Of a DNA stretch of 64,000 nt, positions 1 to 9,593 are shown piece by piece (within the stretch, counting starts at the first letter, position 1; the number at the start of each line of letters is the position of its first letter). This DNA comes from Pontiella desulfatans. GTDB taxonomy: Bacteria > Verrucomicrobiota > Kiritimatiellia > Kiritimatiellales > Pontiellaceae. Location of the stretch: positions 2,604,001 through 2,668,000 of the forward strand of contig NZ_CAAHFG010000001.1 in assembly GCF_900890425.1 (NCBI RefSeq), read 5' to 3'. The notes below the pieces were generated by a model. That model made no database searches and was not told the DNA's origin. It worked only from the letters and a program-made list of their open reading frames with translations. The position numbers and the translations under genes are program-made.

Positions 1-40
1 ACAGTCCGACAAGGTATAGATCTCTTTTTCTCATGCTCAC

Positions 41-88
41 AGCCTATTGCGAGCCAGAGAATCCGTCATGTCACCAAAAGTGGTGACA
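41..88 (-). promoter_or_regulatory. Promoter with shared 24-bp element (site I)
   Basis: The element at 65-88 reads, on the minus strand, TGTCACCAC, TTT, TGGTGACATGAC. Its first 20 bases are a perfect dyad, TGTCACC-N6-GGTGACA. A weak -10 candidate TAGGCT (41-46) lies 21 nt after the TGACAT core, the same offset as at the other sites. It points off the left edge of the window, so the controlled gene is not visible. It lies just downstream of the response regulator stop. Confidence 0.55.
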
Positions 89-97
89 AGGGCATCC

Positions 98-742
98 TTA
101 GTGGAACCCGGTGAGTTTGGCGATGGCTTCCGTGCGGGAATGAACGTGGAGTTTTTCGTATATGCGGCGGATGTAGGTGTGAACGGTGTGGATGGAAATA
201 TCCAGTTCGTCGGCAATCTCCTTGTAGAGCCGCCCGCGGGCGAGCAGATTCAGCACCTGCGTTTCCCGCTCCGAGAGTTCGTCAAGTTCGCTCGGGAGCT
301 TGTTGCCATTCGGTTTCTGGAAAGACTGCACCACCTTTCGCGCAATGGTGCTGTCCATGGGCGACCCACCCGACGCCGCATCCTCCAAGGCCAGGAGAAG
401 GTCGGTTACAATGGTACGCTTGAGCAGATAGCCGACCGCTCCGACTGCCAGTGCCTCAAAGATGTATTCCGCCTCGTCATAGACCGTCAGGATCACAAAG
501 TTCGTCGCGGGCAACGATGGCTTGAGTTGCCGGATGCATTCGATGCCGTTCGCTCCCGGCATATTGATATCCATAAGTACGATATCCGGGGCGTCGGCCG
601 GAAGCCCGGCAATGGCTTCCTCGGCATTGGGATAGAGGTTGAGGCAGGAGAACCGATCCTTTTCCTCGCTAATCAGCTCGGAAATCAGTTCCCGTGTTCC
701 GCGGTCGTCGTCGACAATGCAGACGGTTATGTTTTTTTTCAT
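98..742 (-). CDS. NarL/LuxR-type response regulator (RR1)
   Basis: The 214-residue protein has a receiver domain (about residues 5-120) followed by a LuxR/NarL helix-turn-helix (about 150-210). The acidic pocket is visible (VDDD near the N-terminus), the phospho-acceptor is the D of VLMDINMPG, and there is a lysine in LLKRT. The HTH reads [28 protein letters not shown]. It is expected to be phosphorylated by the kinase encoded directly upstream, with which it overlaps by 4 bp (ATGA), and then to bind DNA. It is a close paralog of the regulator at 30878-31525. A regulated promoter with the shared 24-bp element lies upstream of the kinase, so the pair may be autoregulated; that link is inferred. 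Family assignment is firm, target genes are not. Confidence 0.93.
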   Translation of the reverse strand: MKKNITVCIVDDDRGTRELISELISEEKDRFSCLNLYPNAEEAIAGLPADAPDIVLMDINMPGANGIECIRQLKPSLPATNFVILTVYDEAEYIFEALAVGAVGYLLKRTIVTDLLLALEDAASGGSPMDSTIARKVVQSFQKPNGNKLPSELDELSERETQVLNLLARGRLYKEIADELDISIHTVHTYIRRIYEKLHVHSRTEAIAKLTGFH

Positions 743-3609
743 TCGAAGTCCTTGTTGTTGCGGGGCAGTAGAAACTCCACATTGGTTCCACCCTCGCTGT
801 TTGATCGGATTGAAAAACTGCCGCCGATCATTTTCATGCGGCGCTTCATGTTTTCGAGTCCGCGCTGGAAGCGTTCGCTTTTGAGGTCGCCGATTCCCCT
901 GCCGTTATCGCTGATGGTGATGCGGATGCTCGCCGGCTGGATCGCCACCCCGAAAACCACCCGCTTGGCGGCGGCATGCTTCGTGATGTTGTTAAGCGCC
1001 TCTTTAATGGCCAGAAAAAGATTATGGCGGACTGGCCCCGGAACGGTTTGGGTCGGCAGCTCCATGGGAATATCCAGATCGCAGCCCATTTCGGTTTCAC
1101 GCAGGAAATTGCCCACATACTTGGAAAGGTAGGCCACCAGGCTGTCGAGCGTGTCGTTGATGGGGCGCACCACCCAGACAATCTCATCCAAAGACTGTAC
1201 CAGCTTTGCCGAGACGCGCTCCATCTCGCTGATGTGCCGCGGTGCGTTGGTGGAATCGTTCCTGCGCATCGCACTCGTGATGCGATTGCACAGCAGCGTA
1301 ATTCGGGTGAGCTCGGAGCCGATCTCGTCGTGGATATCCATGGCAATGCGCGTGCGCTCCTGCTCCACGGCGTGGAGGCTTTCGGCCCGGATCAGACGGC
1401 GGCGGTTGATGCGCTCGGCCACCCCCAGCGAAATCAGCACAATCAGGAAGAACCCGCCCATATACAGGGCCGTCTTGAACCACCAGGTTTCCCAGTAAAA
1501 AGCGGCTACCGAAAAAGAGAGAAATGCCGGTTCCGGATTCCAGACCCCGTCACTGTTTGAAGCCATCACCTCGAACCGGTACCGGCCCGGCGGCAGATGC
1601 TGGTAGCTGACGATGCGGCGCGTGCCCATGTTTACCCACTCGTCGCTGGCCCCCACCATCCGGTATTTGAAACGAATGCGCTGCGGGGCAATGTAGCTGA
1701 GCGCCGAATAGTTAATGTTCATGCGGTGAACCCCCGGTTCAAGCTCGATGGCATTGACGGTGTTGAGCCGGATCACCTCATCGTTAACCAGGGTATCTTT
1801 AATGACCACCGGCACCGCTTCCGTTCGCCGTTGGATATCCGATGGAACAACAATGGACAGATCACGACCGGAGGCAAACCATAGGCGCCCGTCGCTGCTG
1901 CGGCACGCGGTTGAAAACCCGGTGTCGACATACAGGGAGGGTTCCAACCCGTCGTTTGCATCCATAATGATCGGTGTACCGATGGCGCGCATCTCGCGCG
2001 CCCGGCCATAGAGCGCGTTGCGCTCCAGCACGGTAATGCCCTCCTCCACAACCATCCAGAACCGTTTCTTTTCGTCCTGCAGGATGTTCCCAATAATGTT
2101 TTGCGCCATCGGCACCGGATAGAAAACACCATCCTTCCATAGCAAAAGCCCGTTGCCGCAGGTTCCCACCCAGAGTCCGCCCCCGTCGGGATCGATATAA
2201 AGTGCTGTAATGTGCGGGTTCGGCAATCCCTCGTTTTTCCCGTAACGCGTCAGAATACCGTCACGTAGCGCAGCCAGTCCTCCGGTTTTCATGCCGAACC
2301 ACAGCGTGCCATTCTCGCTGCTTGCCATGCATTGGATATCCGAAACGCCATCGGCTTCCGAACAGACCATCCGCCACAAATCATTTTCCCCGCGCCACAG
2401 GCCGGTTTCCCCGCCAGCCCAGAGCACACCGGCATGATCTTCGTGAAGCGCCCAGACCCTATCCCCGGATCCTTCTGCCGGAAGAACCGCATTCGCCCCG
2501 TCAGAGCCTATCCGCATTAAGAAGCCGTTATCGTTATTGAGCCAAAGGGTTCCCGTTCGGTCTTCGATCAAGGCACGCACACTCCCGGAGGGTTCCAAAC
2601 CGGTAAGCTCGCACACCGAGCCCATATCAACCGAAAAAACCTGTCCCTTGCGGGTTCCCGCCCAGATCCCGCCGGCGCGGCGCGGAGCAATGGAGCGCAG
2701 TGTCTGAAAACGCCATTCACCGGTTTCGATTCCTGTATGCCGTTTCGTCCGGACGGCATTGAGCGCGTCAGTTGTGCCAACCCAAAGGGTTTGTTCATTA
2801 TCCTCGAAGAGCGAGAGCACCTGGTTGGCGGAAAGTCCTGTGCGTCGCTGCAGTTGTTCAAACGAACCATCCCGGTCGATAATGAAAAGTCCACCGAAGG
2901 TCGTGCCGATCGCGACGCTTCCGTTTGAGAGCTCAAGCAAATGGATTTTCTGCGTGGTTTTCCAGGGAACCTCGCCGAGGCTTTCGACCTCTTCATCACC
3001 CTCTAAACGAATGAGCTTCATGCGCCTTACCACCCACTCCCCACCCGAGCGACTGGGCGCAGCAGACGTTTTCCTGACATCGGAGACGCTCTCTTCAAAA
3101 GCGGCCGTCCCTTCCACGCCCACCCGCAGCACGCCGCCCGCTTCGTTGACCGCCCAGAGGACTCCCTCTTCAGTTTCGATGAAGTCGATGATGGGCAAGC
3201 CCGGCCAGCCTGGCGGCAGCGGAGCGGTAAAGAAATCGTTGTCCACGCGGAACGAAACATGCCCGGTATCATGCCCCATCCAGAGAATGTCGCGGGCATC
3301 TTCGTGCAACGAACGTATCCGGTTATCAGGGAGGTTGGGACTGTTCACGACATTGAAGGGCTGGAAGCGGATGCCGTCGAAGCGTGCGGCTCCGTTGAGG
3401 GTGGCCACCCAGATGAATCCGTTGCGCCGCTGGATGATATCGCCAACCTGCCCGAACGGCAACCCATCGCCCACCCGCCAGGTGCGGATCAGGAACGGGC
3501 TGATGCTTTCGCTGGGCACAACCTCGGTTGAAATGCCTGAAAAAGCCCCCAGTGCCATCCCGCAGCACAGGCCGGTTACCCGCAGCATCCAATATCTACC
3601 CCATCGCAT
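739..3609 (-). CDS. Membrane sensor histidine kinase with beta-propeller sensor and Y_Y_Y domain (HK1)
   Basis: The protein (956 aa from the first start) has an N-terminal signal or anchor segment, then about ten Reg_prop beta-propeller blades with repeats such as [29 protein letters not shown] and [17 protein letters not shown] domain ([10 protein letters not shown] ... [10 protein letters not shown]), one transmembrane helix, a HisKA_3 dimerisation domain with the phospho-histidine in [11 protein letters not shown], and an HATPase_c domain ([17 protein letters not shown]) follow. This resembles the sensor half of hybrid two-component systems that detect oligosaccharides in the periplasm, but the regulator is a separate gene. 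Met8 (3588) is an alternative start: the bases before it (TATTGGATGC) match those before the sialidase start at 6145. The ligand is unknown, presumably a fragment of the target polysaccharide. Confidence 0.92.
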   Translation of the reverse strand: MRWGRYWMLRVTGLCCGMALGAFSGISTEVVPSESISPFLIRTWRVGDGLPFGQVGDIIQRRNGFIWVATLNGAARFDGIRFQPFNVVNSPNLPDNRIRSLHEDARDILWMGHDTGHVSFRVDNDFFTAPLPPGWPGLPIIDFIETEEGVLWAVNEAGGVLRVGVEGTAAFEESVSDVRKTSAAPSRSGGEWVVRRMKLIRLEGDEEVESLGEVPWKTTQKIHLLELSNGSVAIGTTFGGLFIIDRDGSFEQLQRRTGLSANQVLSLFEDNEQTLWVGTTDALNAVRTKRHTGIETGEWRFQTLRSIAPRRAGGIWAGTRKGQVFSVDMGSVCELTGLEPSGSVRALIEDRTGTLWLNNDNGFLMRIGSDGANAVLPAEGSGDRVWALHEDHAGVLWAGGETGLWRGENDLWRMVCSEADGVSDIQCMASSENGTLWFGMKTGGLAALRDGILTRYGKNEGLPNPHITALYIDPDGGGLWVGTCGNGLLLWKDGVFYPVPMAQNIIGNILQDEKKRFWMVVEEGITVLERNALYGRAREMRAIGTPIIMDANDGLEPSLYVDTGFSTACRSSDGRLWFASGRDLSIVVPSDIQRRTEAVPVVIKDTLVNDEVIRLNTVNAIELEPGVHRMNINYSALSYIAPQRIRFKYRMVGASDEWVNMGTRRIVSYQHLPPGRYRFEVMASNSDGVWNPEPAFLSFSVAAFYWETWWFKTALYMGGFFLIVLISLGVAERINRRRLIRAESLHAVEQERTRIAMDIHDEIGSELTRITLLCNRITSAMRRNDSTNAPRHISEMERVSAKLVQSLDEIVWVVRPINDTLDSLVAYLSKYVGNFLRETEMGCDLDIPMELPTQTVPGPVRHNLFLAIKEALNNITKHAAAKRVVFGVAIQPASIRITISDNGRGIGDLKSERFQRGLENMKRRMKMIGGSFSIRSNSEGGTNVEFLLPRNNKDFE

Positions 3610-3651
3610 AACCAGTACATATACTCCATTTGGCTTGCTAATAGAAGCCGC

Positions 3652-3675
3652 GACATGTCCCCAAAACTCGCTACA
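3652..3675 (-). promoter_or_regulatory. Shared 24-bp promoter element upstream of HK1/RR1 (site H)
   Basis: The minus strand reads TGTAGCGAG, TT, TTGGGGACATGTC. It lies about 43 bp upstream of the kinase start and 4 bp downstream of the sulfatase stop codon. No good -10 is seen at the expected 21-nt offset (CCAAAT), so this site may be weak or may need an activator. Confidence 0.6.
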
Positions 3676-3678
3676 TGG

Positions 3679-5061
3679 CTAGCGGGCGTTGGTTTTGCTG
3701 GCGCGATACATTTCCATGGTATCCGCTCTGGCTCCGGGGTCGCCCTGCGAGGCCATCCAGGCATCGAGTTCCTTCGAGAGCCGCGCCAGCGCTTCGGCGT
3801 GCTCGGGATTTTCCGTAAGATTCTCGAGCTCAAACGGATCGCGGTCAGTACGGTAAAGCTCTTCCGCAGGGCGATTCATGTAGCGACTCACCAACATGGC
3901 AATATGCTCATCGTTCCAGGAACTGAACATCCACTGCCCCCAATAGGCATTGCGGTTTTTCGAAAGACCGTCGTAGCTCATCACATATTTCTGAGTGTAA
4001 AGCGCATCGGGTGTCAGGTTGCGGATATAACGATAGGTTCCGTCGGTGACCGTCCGGCTCGGATAGGCCAATCCCTCGGGAATGTTGTTGTGGATGCCGT
4101 AGGCAAAGGGTCGGTGTTCCGTTTTCTTTCCCGCCAGCACTGCGGCAAAGCTTGAACCATCCAGACCCTTCGCCTGGCCGCCGCCCAGCTCCATGAATGT
4201 CGGAACCACATCCACATATTGCACAATAGCATCCGTCCGTTTTCCGGCCGGCACCCTGCCCGGCCAGCGGGCAATGAGCGCGGTGTGCAATCCCGTGTCC
4301 CAGACTGTCCATTTGCAACCGGGGAACTGGGAACCCTGCTCCGAGGAAAACATAACCAGTGTACCATCCGCCTGCCCGCTTTCTTCCAATGCCTGGAGAA
4401 TCTCGCCGACCTGCCCATCCATATACGTGATCTCCGCAAGATACTTCGCAAAGTCGCGCCGCGTCAGCTCGGTGTCGGCAATGTTCGGCGGGAGCTTGAG
4501 TTCATCAACCGGATATTTCGACGCATCGCCCATCACCCACGGAACATGCGGCTCGGTCAGGCACACGAAAAGGCAAAACGGCTTCTCCTTGTTCGCCATG
4601 AATTTCGTGATCCCGGAAACATCGTGCGGCTGGGTTGGATTCCGAACACAGTTGGAATCGAATCCCGGCACCACCTTGAAGGGAAAGACCGAATTCGGTT
4701 TAACGTGCATCTTACCGGAAATCCCGACGCGATAGCCAAGATCACGCAGATAGTGCGAGATACTTTTCAGTCCCTTCTTGCTGGCGGAATGATTATATGC
4801 AGCCCCGTTACGCCACGGAAACAGCCCGGTATAGAGCGCGGAGCGGCTCGGCTGGCAGATCGCCTGGCTGACATAGGCGCGGTTGAATACCAGCCCCTCG
4901 CCCGCCAGCTTATCGATGTTCGGCGTCCGGGCATTTTCTCCGCCGTAAACCGGCAGGTCGTTATGGGTGCAATCATCCGCGATGATAAACAAAAAGTTGG
5001 GTTTTGCTGATACCGCCAAAGCGGCAGATAAAACCATTACTGATAACACTGTTGTTTTCAT
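3679..5061 (-). CDS. Secreted type I sulfatase (heparan-N-sulfatase-like)
   Basis: A 460-residue S1-type sulfatase with a cleavable signal peptide (MKTTVLSVMVLSAALAVSA). The metal-binding pair sits in IIADDCTHND, the formylglycine motif is CQPSR within SQAICQPSRSALYTG, and SGKMHV and LTEPHVPW carry the expected Lys/His residues. The length and the motif layout (ADDCTHNDLPVYGG) resemble sulfamidase-like sulfatases that cleave sulfate esters or N-sulfate from sugars in the periplasm or outside the cell. It ends directly before the kinase promoter and starts 1 bp after the stop of the sialidase-like gene, so the two are co-transcribed. The actual substrate is not readable from sequence. The Cys-type motif needs conversion by a maturase encoded elsewhere. 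Confidence 0.93.
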   Translation of the reverse strand: MKTTVLSVMVLSAALAVSAKPNFLFIIADDCTHNDLPVYGGENARTPNIDKLAGEGLVFNRAYVSQAICQPSRSALYTGLFPWRNGAAYNHSASKKGLKSISHYLRDLGYRVGISGKMHVKPNSVFPFKVVPGFDSNCVRNPTQPHDVSGITKFMANKEKPFCLFVCLTEPHVPWVMGDASKYPVDELKLPPNIADTELTRRDFAKYLAEITYMDGQVGEILQALEESGQADGTLVMFSSEQGSQFPGCKWTVWDTGLHTALIARWPGRVPAGKRTDAIVQYVDVVPTFMELGGGQAKGLDGSSFAAVLAGKKTEHRPFAYGIHNNIPEGLAYPSRTVTDGTYRYIRNLTPDALYTQKYVMSYDGLSKNRNAYWGQWMFSSWNDEHIAMLVSRYMNRPAEELYRTDRDPFELENLTENPEHAEALARLSKELDAWMASQGDPGARADTMEMYRASKTNAR

Positions 5062-5062
5062 T

Positions 5063-6145
5063 TCACTGTCCCGTTATTTTTCCATCAATAATCCAGATTC
5101 CCGACTGGCCGTCAATGCGTGTTCCGGACACCGCGGTGACCGTATTTGATTCCTTCACGAAAAGCGAATTCCACATGCTTGCCGCAGCGCCTGCCATGGA
5201 AAACGGCTTGGAGCCGCTAGTGAAGTCCCTCGCCTGTTCATTACCCAGATAGACCACCATCTGCTGGACACCTTCCGCGTTTTCCAGTTGTGATGAAAGG
5301 ACGGTGATGCCCGTCGGCATCTGAACCAGATAGGGCGCGCCAAGGTAGGTCATGGGCGGAAGTTCATTCTTGAGCGCATATTCCCTGCGCTTGCTGACGG
5401 CATCGATCCTGCCCTCCTTCCATCGCTGTCGGGTGCTCGAAAAAAGAACAACCGGCTTCATGCGTCCGCGTTCGTCGTTCCACCTGCTGTCCTCGATGGC
5501 CATGGCAACGGTTTTCCCATCATTTAAAAGGCACGGCACCGACATGCCATCGCGCGCATTGTCGCGCCGTGAAACCGTCCATACCTTAGAAGGCTTCTTG
5601 GAAGAGATCATAGAGATTTCCTGCTCGTTGGTTTCGGTGTACGGCTTTTCGTTGGCGAAGAAAACCTGCACCTCGCCATCGGGATATTGAAGCGCAACCG
5701 GCTCCCAGCATCCATCATCCTTGGTCAGCCCGGCAGTGAACAACCGTTTCGCCTCTCCCCACGTGCGTCCGCCGTCATCGCTGAGGACAGTCATGATAGA
5801 AAAAGGATGCCCTTCCGAGTGAGGCCGTTCGTTGTAGCAAAGCAGTACGCGGCCATCGCGGAGCTGTCGCAGCTCCGGATTGGCGGCAATCCCATGGCGG
5901 TAATCCGTCACCAAGACTTCCCCATCCCAGGTGCTTCCGTTGTCTAGGCTACGCTTTACCCGGCTTTGCCCTCCGCGCTGATAGCAGCAGAGCAATTCCC
6001 CCGAATGCAGCCGGATGATCCGTGCATAGACGGATTTTTCCGACACCAGGCGCAGCGTCGCTGGATCCCATTCAATCCGATACCGGTCGTGATCCAATGC
6101 CACCGCAGTACACTCCAAAAATAATAGTAACAATAATATACGCAT
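5063..6145 (-). CDS. Sialidase-like (BNR/Asp-box) secreted protein
   Basis: I place the start at the ATG ending at 6145, because it begins a clean signal peptide (MRILLLLLFLECTAVA) and lies about 55 bp downstream of a regulated promoter; the longer open frame runs back through that promoter. The 360-residue protein has at least two Asp-boxes (SLDNGSTW, SDDGGRTWG) and the six-bladed propeller pattern of the exo-alpha-sialidase (GH33-like) superfamily. Many such proteins from sulfatase-rich loci are not true sialidases, so the sugar cleaved is uncertain. It is translationally linked to the sulfatase at 3679-5061. A fragment of a paralogous gene's 3' end survives at 14571-14645. Confidence 0.82.
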   Translation of the reverse strand: MRILLLLLFLECTAVALDHDRYRIEWDPATLRLVSEKSVYARIIRLHSGELLCCYQRGGQSRVKRSLDNGSTWDGEVLVTDYRHGIAANPELRQLRDGRVLLCYNERPHSEGHPFSIMTVLSDDGGRTWGEAKRLFTAGLTKDDGCWEPVALQYPDGEVQVFFANEKPYTETNEQEISMISSKKPSKVWTVSRRDNARDGMSVPCLLNDGKTVAMAIEDSRWNDERGRMKPVVLFSSTRQRWKEGRIDAVSKRREYALKNELPPMTYLGAPYLVQMPTGITVLSSQLENAEGVQQMVVYLGNEQARDFTSGSKPFSMAGAAASMWNSLFVKESNTVTAVSGTRIDGQSGIWIIDGKITGQ

Positions 6146-6175
6146 CCAATACCTAGCCTTACCCCGAAACCCATA

Positions 6176-6223
6176 ATTATAGAGATAAGCCCCTTCCCTG
6201 TCATGTCCCCAAAACCAGCTACA
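6176..6223 (-). promoter_or_regulatory. Promoter with shared 24-bp element, sialidase-sulfatase operon (site G)
   Basis: The minus strand reads TGTAGCTGG, TT, TTGGGGACATGAC at 6200-6223. Exactly 21 nt after the GGACAT core lies a perfect -10, TATAAT (6176-6181). This is the clearest copy of the promoter architecture and fixes the phase for the other sites. The start codon is about 30 bp downstream. Confidence 0.75.
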
Positions 6224-6275
6224 ATAAAATGGTGTCAGTACTGAATGGTACCTTTTCTCGGGGCAAAAACGGCGC

Positions 6276-8078
6276 CTACATAGAAGGAAGTACTTGCAGA
6301 CGATAGTATTTCGATGACTCAAGAGGCACCACGGCCTGTTCATTGGTTGAAAAACCTTCGTTGGCGCCCACGGACGGAAGCGTTATGTCAGTCCATGATG
6401 TTAGATTGGAGCTGACCTGCATCTGCAGTATTGCGTCCGCGGTATAAAGCGGATCGATGTAGCGCAGCACGAGGTTGTTAAACGCCAGGGCATCCGCTCG
6501 TTCGTGCGCAACCGAAGGGTCAAGACCCAGAGCATACTTCTCAAAATTTGTAAATTCGTCCGTGGGCTTGTCTTCCCCGGCCTGTACCCCGGCCGGCAGG
6601 TTAAAGCGTTCGATCCAGTGGTTATATGCGAGCTTGTTTTCCCTGATCTTTACATTGCGGAACTTGATATCGGCGCCCTCCGCCTGCAGACAGATATACC
6701 CGCTTGTTCGTTCGCAGTTGATCCCCTTGTTCACGAAAACGTCATTGATCCACACACTGATGGTACTTCCCTGGTTCGTTGTCACTTCCGTAACGATCCG
6801 CACCGAGTGCCAAACACCATGGGTGTTCCCCTCCGGATTGGCGCGTCGAATGATCCGGTGATCCGGTCTATTCTGATCCGGAGCCGTCGGCCAGCCTGGT
6901 TCAGCTTCCAGATAAAGCTGCTTGCGAAGCAGGTCGCCTTCGTACCCCTTGCGCAACTGCATCTCGATGGAAGCCGGAAACGCCTCAGCGGAATCAACGA
7001 AATCCGGACCGCCCAGAATCCAGATTCCGCTGTTTCCGGTAGAGGGTCCTTTGTCCAATTCCGTGTACATATACTCGAGTGTAAGTTCGTAGCTTCCGTA
7101 ATCCTGACGAAGCGTATACAGGGCACTTTGACGCTGCCCGTCAGCCGCCGCAAACGCGGAGTCGTCGCTGGTGGAAATTTCCCAGATGTCGTCGCCGATC
7201 GTGCTGCCCGAATTATTCTGGATGGACATACCCCACTCGTTGAAGTTGCTCCCGTTAAACAAATCCACCATAACCTCTTCTCTGGTGACCGGGCCCAGCC
7301 AGCTGCTTTCTGCAAATCCGAGCGAAGCGTGAAGATCCTGCACCTCCTCGAACGAAAGCGCACGATCCTCCAGAATCACGGTTTTGAGATGGCCCGTGAA
7401 ATAGGCCCGATCCGTTGCGCTGCCCAGGATATTGCATCCGAAGTTAATGCTGTCGGCCGGCAGGTTTATCGTGACATTCTGCTGCCCGCGGACCGCCCGT
7501 CCGTCGACGTAAAGTGTTCTGTTTTCATCCGTGGTGCTGAATGTAACCGTCGCTGCATGCCACTCGTGATCGGCCATGGGATAGTCCTGCCAAATGCAGC
7601 CGGTCGATATCGAACCGCCATTGCCGCAGACCAATTCATCCTCCGCGTTCATGAAGATTCCCCAGTCGCCTTCGTCGGCTCCCGGCAGTTCACGCCCCAC
7701 CAACGCGGCATTGCTCCACCAGTGGCGCAGGTTATTGGGTTGCGGATTGCTGGGTCGGGTCGCCCCGCCCTGACCCAGCGTTGAATCAGCCTTGAAGACA
7801 ACCGTCGCGGTCCATTCCGCCTGACCGGCGAGAAAGTTGGAACCGGACGGGACTTCCAGCGCATCGTTGCCGTCGAAATATACGCCGTCCGCGTCCTTGG
7901 TCGGATCGCCTCCGTTGGCAGCCGGCAACGATGCCGTGGTGCCAAGTTCACCTTGCGATACCCACGTGATGACGGCCCCGTCATCCAGGTCCGATGCTTC
8001 CCATCGCTGGATCGCCGCATCCACTGAATACATGATACCCGCAACAGCCAGATAGACCCCGCATTTGCTCAAGTGCAT
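6276..8078 (-). CDS. Secreted LamG plus DUF1080 (3-keto-disaccharide hydrolase-type) protein
   Basis: Read from the ATG at 8078 (MHLSKCGVYLAVAGIMYSV) the protein has 600 residues: signal peptide, a LamG-like concanavalin domain (about 30-240), a DUF1080/3-keto-disaccharide hydrolase-type domain (about 245-485, with VDLFNGSNFNEW, GNSGIWILGG and GVWHSVRI), and a C-terminal tail of the SNLTSWTDI ... YYRL type shared with other secreted proteins here. An IS element sits immediately in front of this start: the native ribosome binding site (AAGGAGG) is now about 1.4 kb upstream at 9481-9487, beyond the IS. A fortuitous GAGG 8 nt before the ATG comes from the IS end, so some translation may persist. 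Expression is probably reduced. Confidence 0.85.
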   Translation of the reverse strand: MHLSKCGVYLAVAGIMYSVDAAIQRWEASDLDDGAVITWVSQGELGTTASLPAANGGDPTKDADGVYFDGNDALEVPSGSNFLAGQAEWTATVVFKADSTLGQGGATRPSNPQPNNLRHWWSNAALVGRELPGADEGDWGIFMNAEDELVCGNGGSISTGCIWQDYPMADHEWHAATVTFSTTDENRTLYVDGRAVRGQQNVTINLPADSINFGCNILGSATDRAYFTGHLKTVILEDRALSFEEVQDLHASLGFAESSWLGPVTREEVMVDLFNGSNFNEWGMSIQNNSGSTIGDDIWEISTSDDSAFAAADGQRQSALYTLRQDYGSYELTLEYMYTELDKGPSTGNSGIWILGGPDFVDSAEAFPASIEMQLRKGYEGDLLRKQLYLEAEPGWPTAPDQNRPDHRIIRRANPEGNTHGVWHSVRIVTEVTTNQGSTISVWINDVFVNKGINCERTSGYICLQAEGADIKFRNVKIRENKLAYNHWIERFNLPAGVQAGEDKPTDEFTNFEKYALGLDPSVAHERADALAFNNLVLRYIDPLYTADAILQMQVSSNLTSWTDITLPSVGANEGFSTNEQAVVPLESSKYYRLQVLPSM

Positions 8079-8079
8079 C
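8075..8079. repeat. Left copy of IS target duplication GCATC
   Basis: GCATC here is repeated at 9470-9474 and flanks the IS on both sides. On the minus strand it is GATGC and contains the ATG start codon of the DUF1080 gene. Confidence 0.7.
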
Positions 8080-9469
8080 CGCGTTGCCTCAAAAATAAAT
8101 GACACCGTAGAGGTGCGGATGAGGAGTCGTTTGACTGCATTAATGGGTACCCTCTAATTCGGGGGTTGTCAAGGTGGGGAGGCAGTCGGGGAACCCGGGT
8201 TCCCCGACTGCGGCGGACTCGCCGGTTTTCTTCATTTTTTCGATCTTGCGACGTCGGCGCTGGATGCGATTGCCCAGCTCGAAAGGGTCGAGCGTTTCGT
8301 ATTCGCGTTGCAGAGCAGCCTCCTGTTGTTCGCCAAGGATGCCGCTGACCTTCAGGCGGTCAAAGGGCGTGGCGGGGGCATCGTATTTCTTTTTGTACCG
8401 GCTTTTGACGCGAACCTTGCTTTTTAGCTTGAACGAGGGTTTGAAGAAGTTGTTGAGCCGTTCCCAGTCGCGGTAGAGTGCGTTGAGCTCTCTGATCATG
8501 GCCGGGTTGTCGAGCCGGTCGTAGCCGAGCAACTCGCGCACGTGCGTCCAGTTCTTTTGTTCGACATGGGCGTTGTCGTTCTTGTGGTACGGTCTGCTGC
8601 GTGTAAAACAGACGGGCTGTTTGCGTTGCAGGAAGTAGCGCGTGAGATGGTGGTTGAGGAACTCGCTGCCGTTGTCGCAGTCGAAGCCCAGGATGGCGAA
8701 GGGCAGCTTGTTTTCCACGTCGTGGGTTTGGTGCATCACGCCTTCAGCGCCTTTGTTCCAGACCGCGCGGGTTACCGTCCAGGTGCTTATGATGTCCGTA
8801 TAGGTGATCGACCAGATGAAGTCCCCGCTCATCGATCCGCCACAGTGGGCTACTGTGTCGGCTTCGAGATAGCCGGGCCGGTCGATGTCCTCGGTGGAGG
8901 TGCGGAGTGGGATCTGATTCTTGAGCAGCGAGCCGGGCTTGGTACCGGTATTGCGCCTTCGCTGGTACTGCGCTTTGAAGGGTTTGAGCACCCGGTCGAT
9001 GCTTGCCGGGCTGATTCTCAGTAGCTTTTCACGGCATTCGGTCGATAGCGGTTCGTAATGTTTTTCATAGTGCTTCAGCCAATGTGGCATAGCAGGCTTG
9101 AGGCGCTTCCCGCACAGTTGTCCAGAACGAAGCCACAGAGTTTTGAGGGTCTTGCGCAATTCAGCAGAGTCGTACTCGCCTTTGCGGCCGCGTTTGCCCC
9201 TGGAGGGCGTAAACGAGTCGTTGAGCAGCTTGGTGGCATGCTTGCGATCATAGCCGCATACCGCGCATACTTCATCGAGCAACCGGGTCTTGTAGGCCTT
9301 TTCCGCGCGCCTATAGCGGCGTTTTTGTACCGCGATGTATTCCATTCTGGTTTCGCAACTCATCTCTTTCATCCTCCCTGTATACAGGGTGTGATTTTTT
9401 GTGAGTCAACGAATCCTTTCCGCCCGCATCCTATCGGATGCTTCGGTGTCATTTAATTTGAGGCAACTC
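8080..9469 (-). mobile_element. Insertion sequence with DDE (rve) transposase
   Basis: The element spans about 1390 bp and encodes a single transposase. Its ends form an imperfect inverted repeat of about 25 bp: GTTGCCTCAAA ... AAATGACACCG on the left (8083-8107) matches the reverse complement of 9444-9467 with one extra base and one substitution in the middle. It is bounded by the 5-bp direct repeat GCATC. The exact terminal base is uncertain by 1 bp. It is inserted at the start codon of the downstream gene. Confidence 0.8.
8140..9363 (-). CDS. IS transposase, integrase-core (rve) DDE type
   Basis: The protein carries an N-terminal helix-turn-helix-like segment with a CxxC pair (CAVCGYDRKHATKLL) and an integrase core with the catalytic triad visible as the D of YLEADTVAH, the D of GFDCDNGSEF and the E of NAHVEQKNW. 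I prefer the second ATG (9363), because GGAGG lies 8 nt ahead of it and is immediately adjacent to the first ATG (9372). A 14-bp perfect palindrome, CCCTGTATACAGGG (9376-9389), precedes the ribosome binding site. The gene appears intact. The IS family name is not assigned. Confidence 0.9.
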   Translation of the reverse strand: MSCETRMEYIAVQKRRYRRAEKAYKTRLLDEVCAVCGYDRKHATKLLNDSFTPSRGKRGRKGEYDSAELRKTLKTLWLRSGQLCGKRLKPAMPHWLKHYEKHYEPLSTECREKLLRISPASIDRVLKPFKAQYQRRRNTGTKPGSLLKNQIPLRTSTEDIDRPGYLEADTVAHCGGSMSGDFIWSITYTDIISTWTVTRAVWNKGAEGVMHQTHDVENKLPFAILGFDCDNGSEFLNHHLTRYFLQRKQPVCFTRSRPYHKNDNAHVEQKNWTHVRELLGYDRLDNPAMIRELNALYRDWERLNNFFKPSFKLKSKVRVKSRYKKKYDAPATPFDRLKVSGILGEQQEAALQREYETLDPFELGNRIQRRRRKIEKMKKTGESAAVGEPGFPDCLPTLTTPELEGTH

Positions 9470-9474
9470 GCATC
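9470..9474. repeat. Right copy of IS target duplication GCATC, holding the displaced start codon
   Basis: On the minus strand this reads GATGC, 5 nt after an AAGGAGG Shine-Dalgarno (9481-9487). It is the original start of the DUF1080 gene. Translation from here now gives only M-R-V-A-S-N and a stop inside the IS. Confidence 0.7.
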
Positions 9475-9536
9475 TGAATCCTCCTTCTGGAATACCTGGT
9501 AACCAGATACTTCATAGTTGTTTAATTGCCGAGCTG

Positions 9537-9584
9537 ACCATATCCCTGAATCTCGTCACGGTCATGTCACCAATTCAGGGGACA
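9537..9584 (-). promoter_or_regulatory. Promoter with shared 24-bp element, DUF1080 gene (site F)
   Basis: The minus strand reads TGTCCCCTG, AA, TTGGTGACATGAC at 9561-9584. The first 20 bases form a near-perfect dyad (TGTCCCC-N6-GGTGACA). The -10 TATGGT lies at 9537-9542, 21 nt after the TGACAT core. It now reads into the IS instead of directly into its gene. Confidence 0.7.
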
Positions 9585-9593
9585 CTCGTATGA

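Noticed and set aside
6146-6343. N-terminal extension of the sialidase-like frame
   Set aside because: It covers the promoter element and -10 of site G and encodes no conserved sequence; the internal ATG starts a clean signal peptide.
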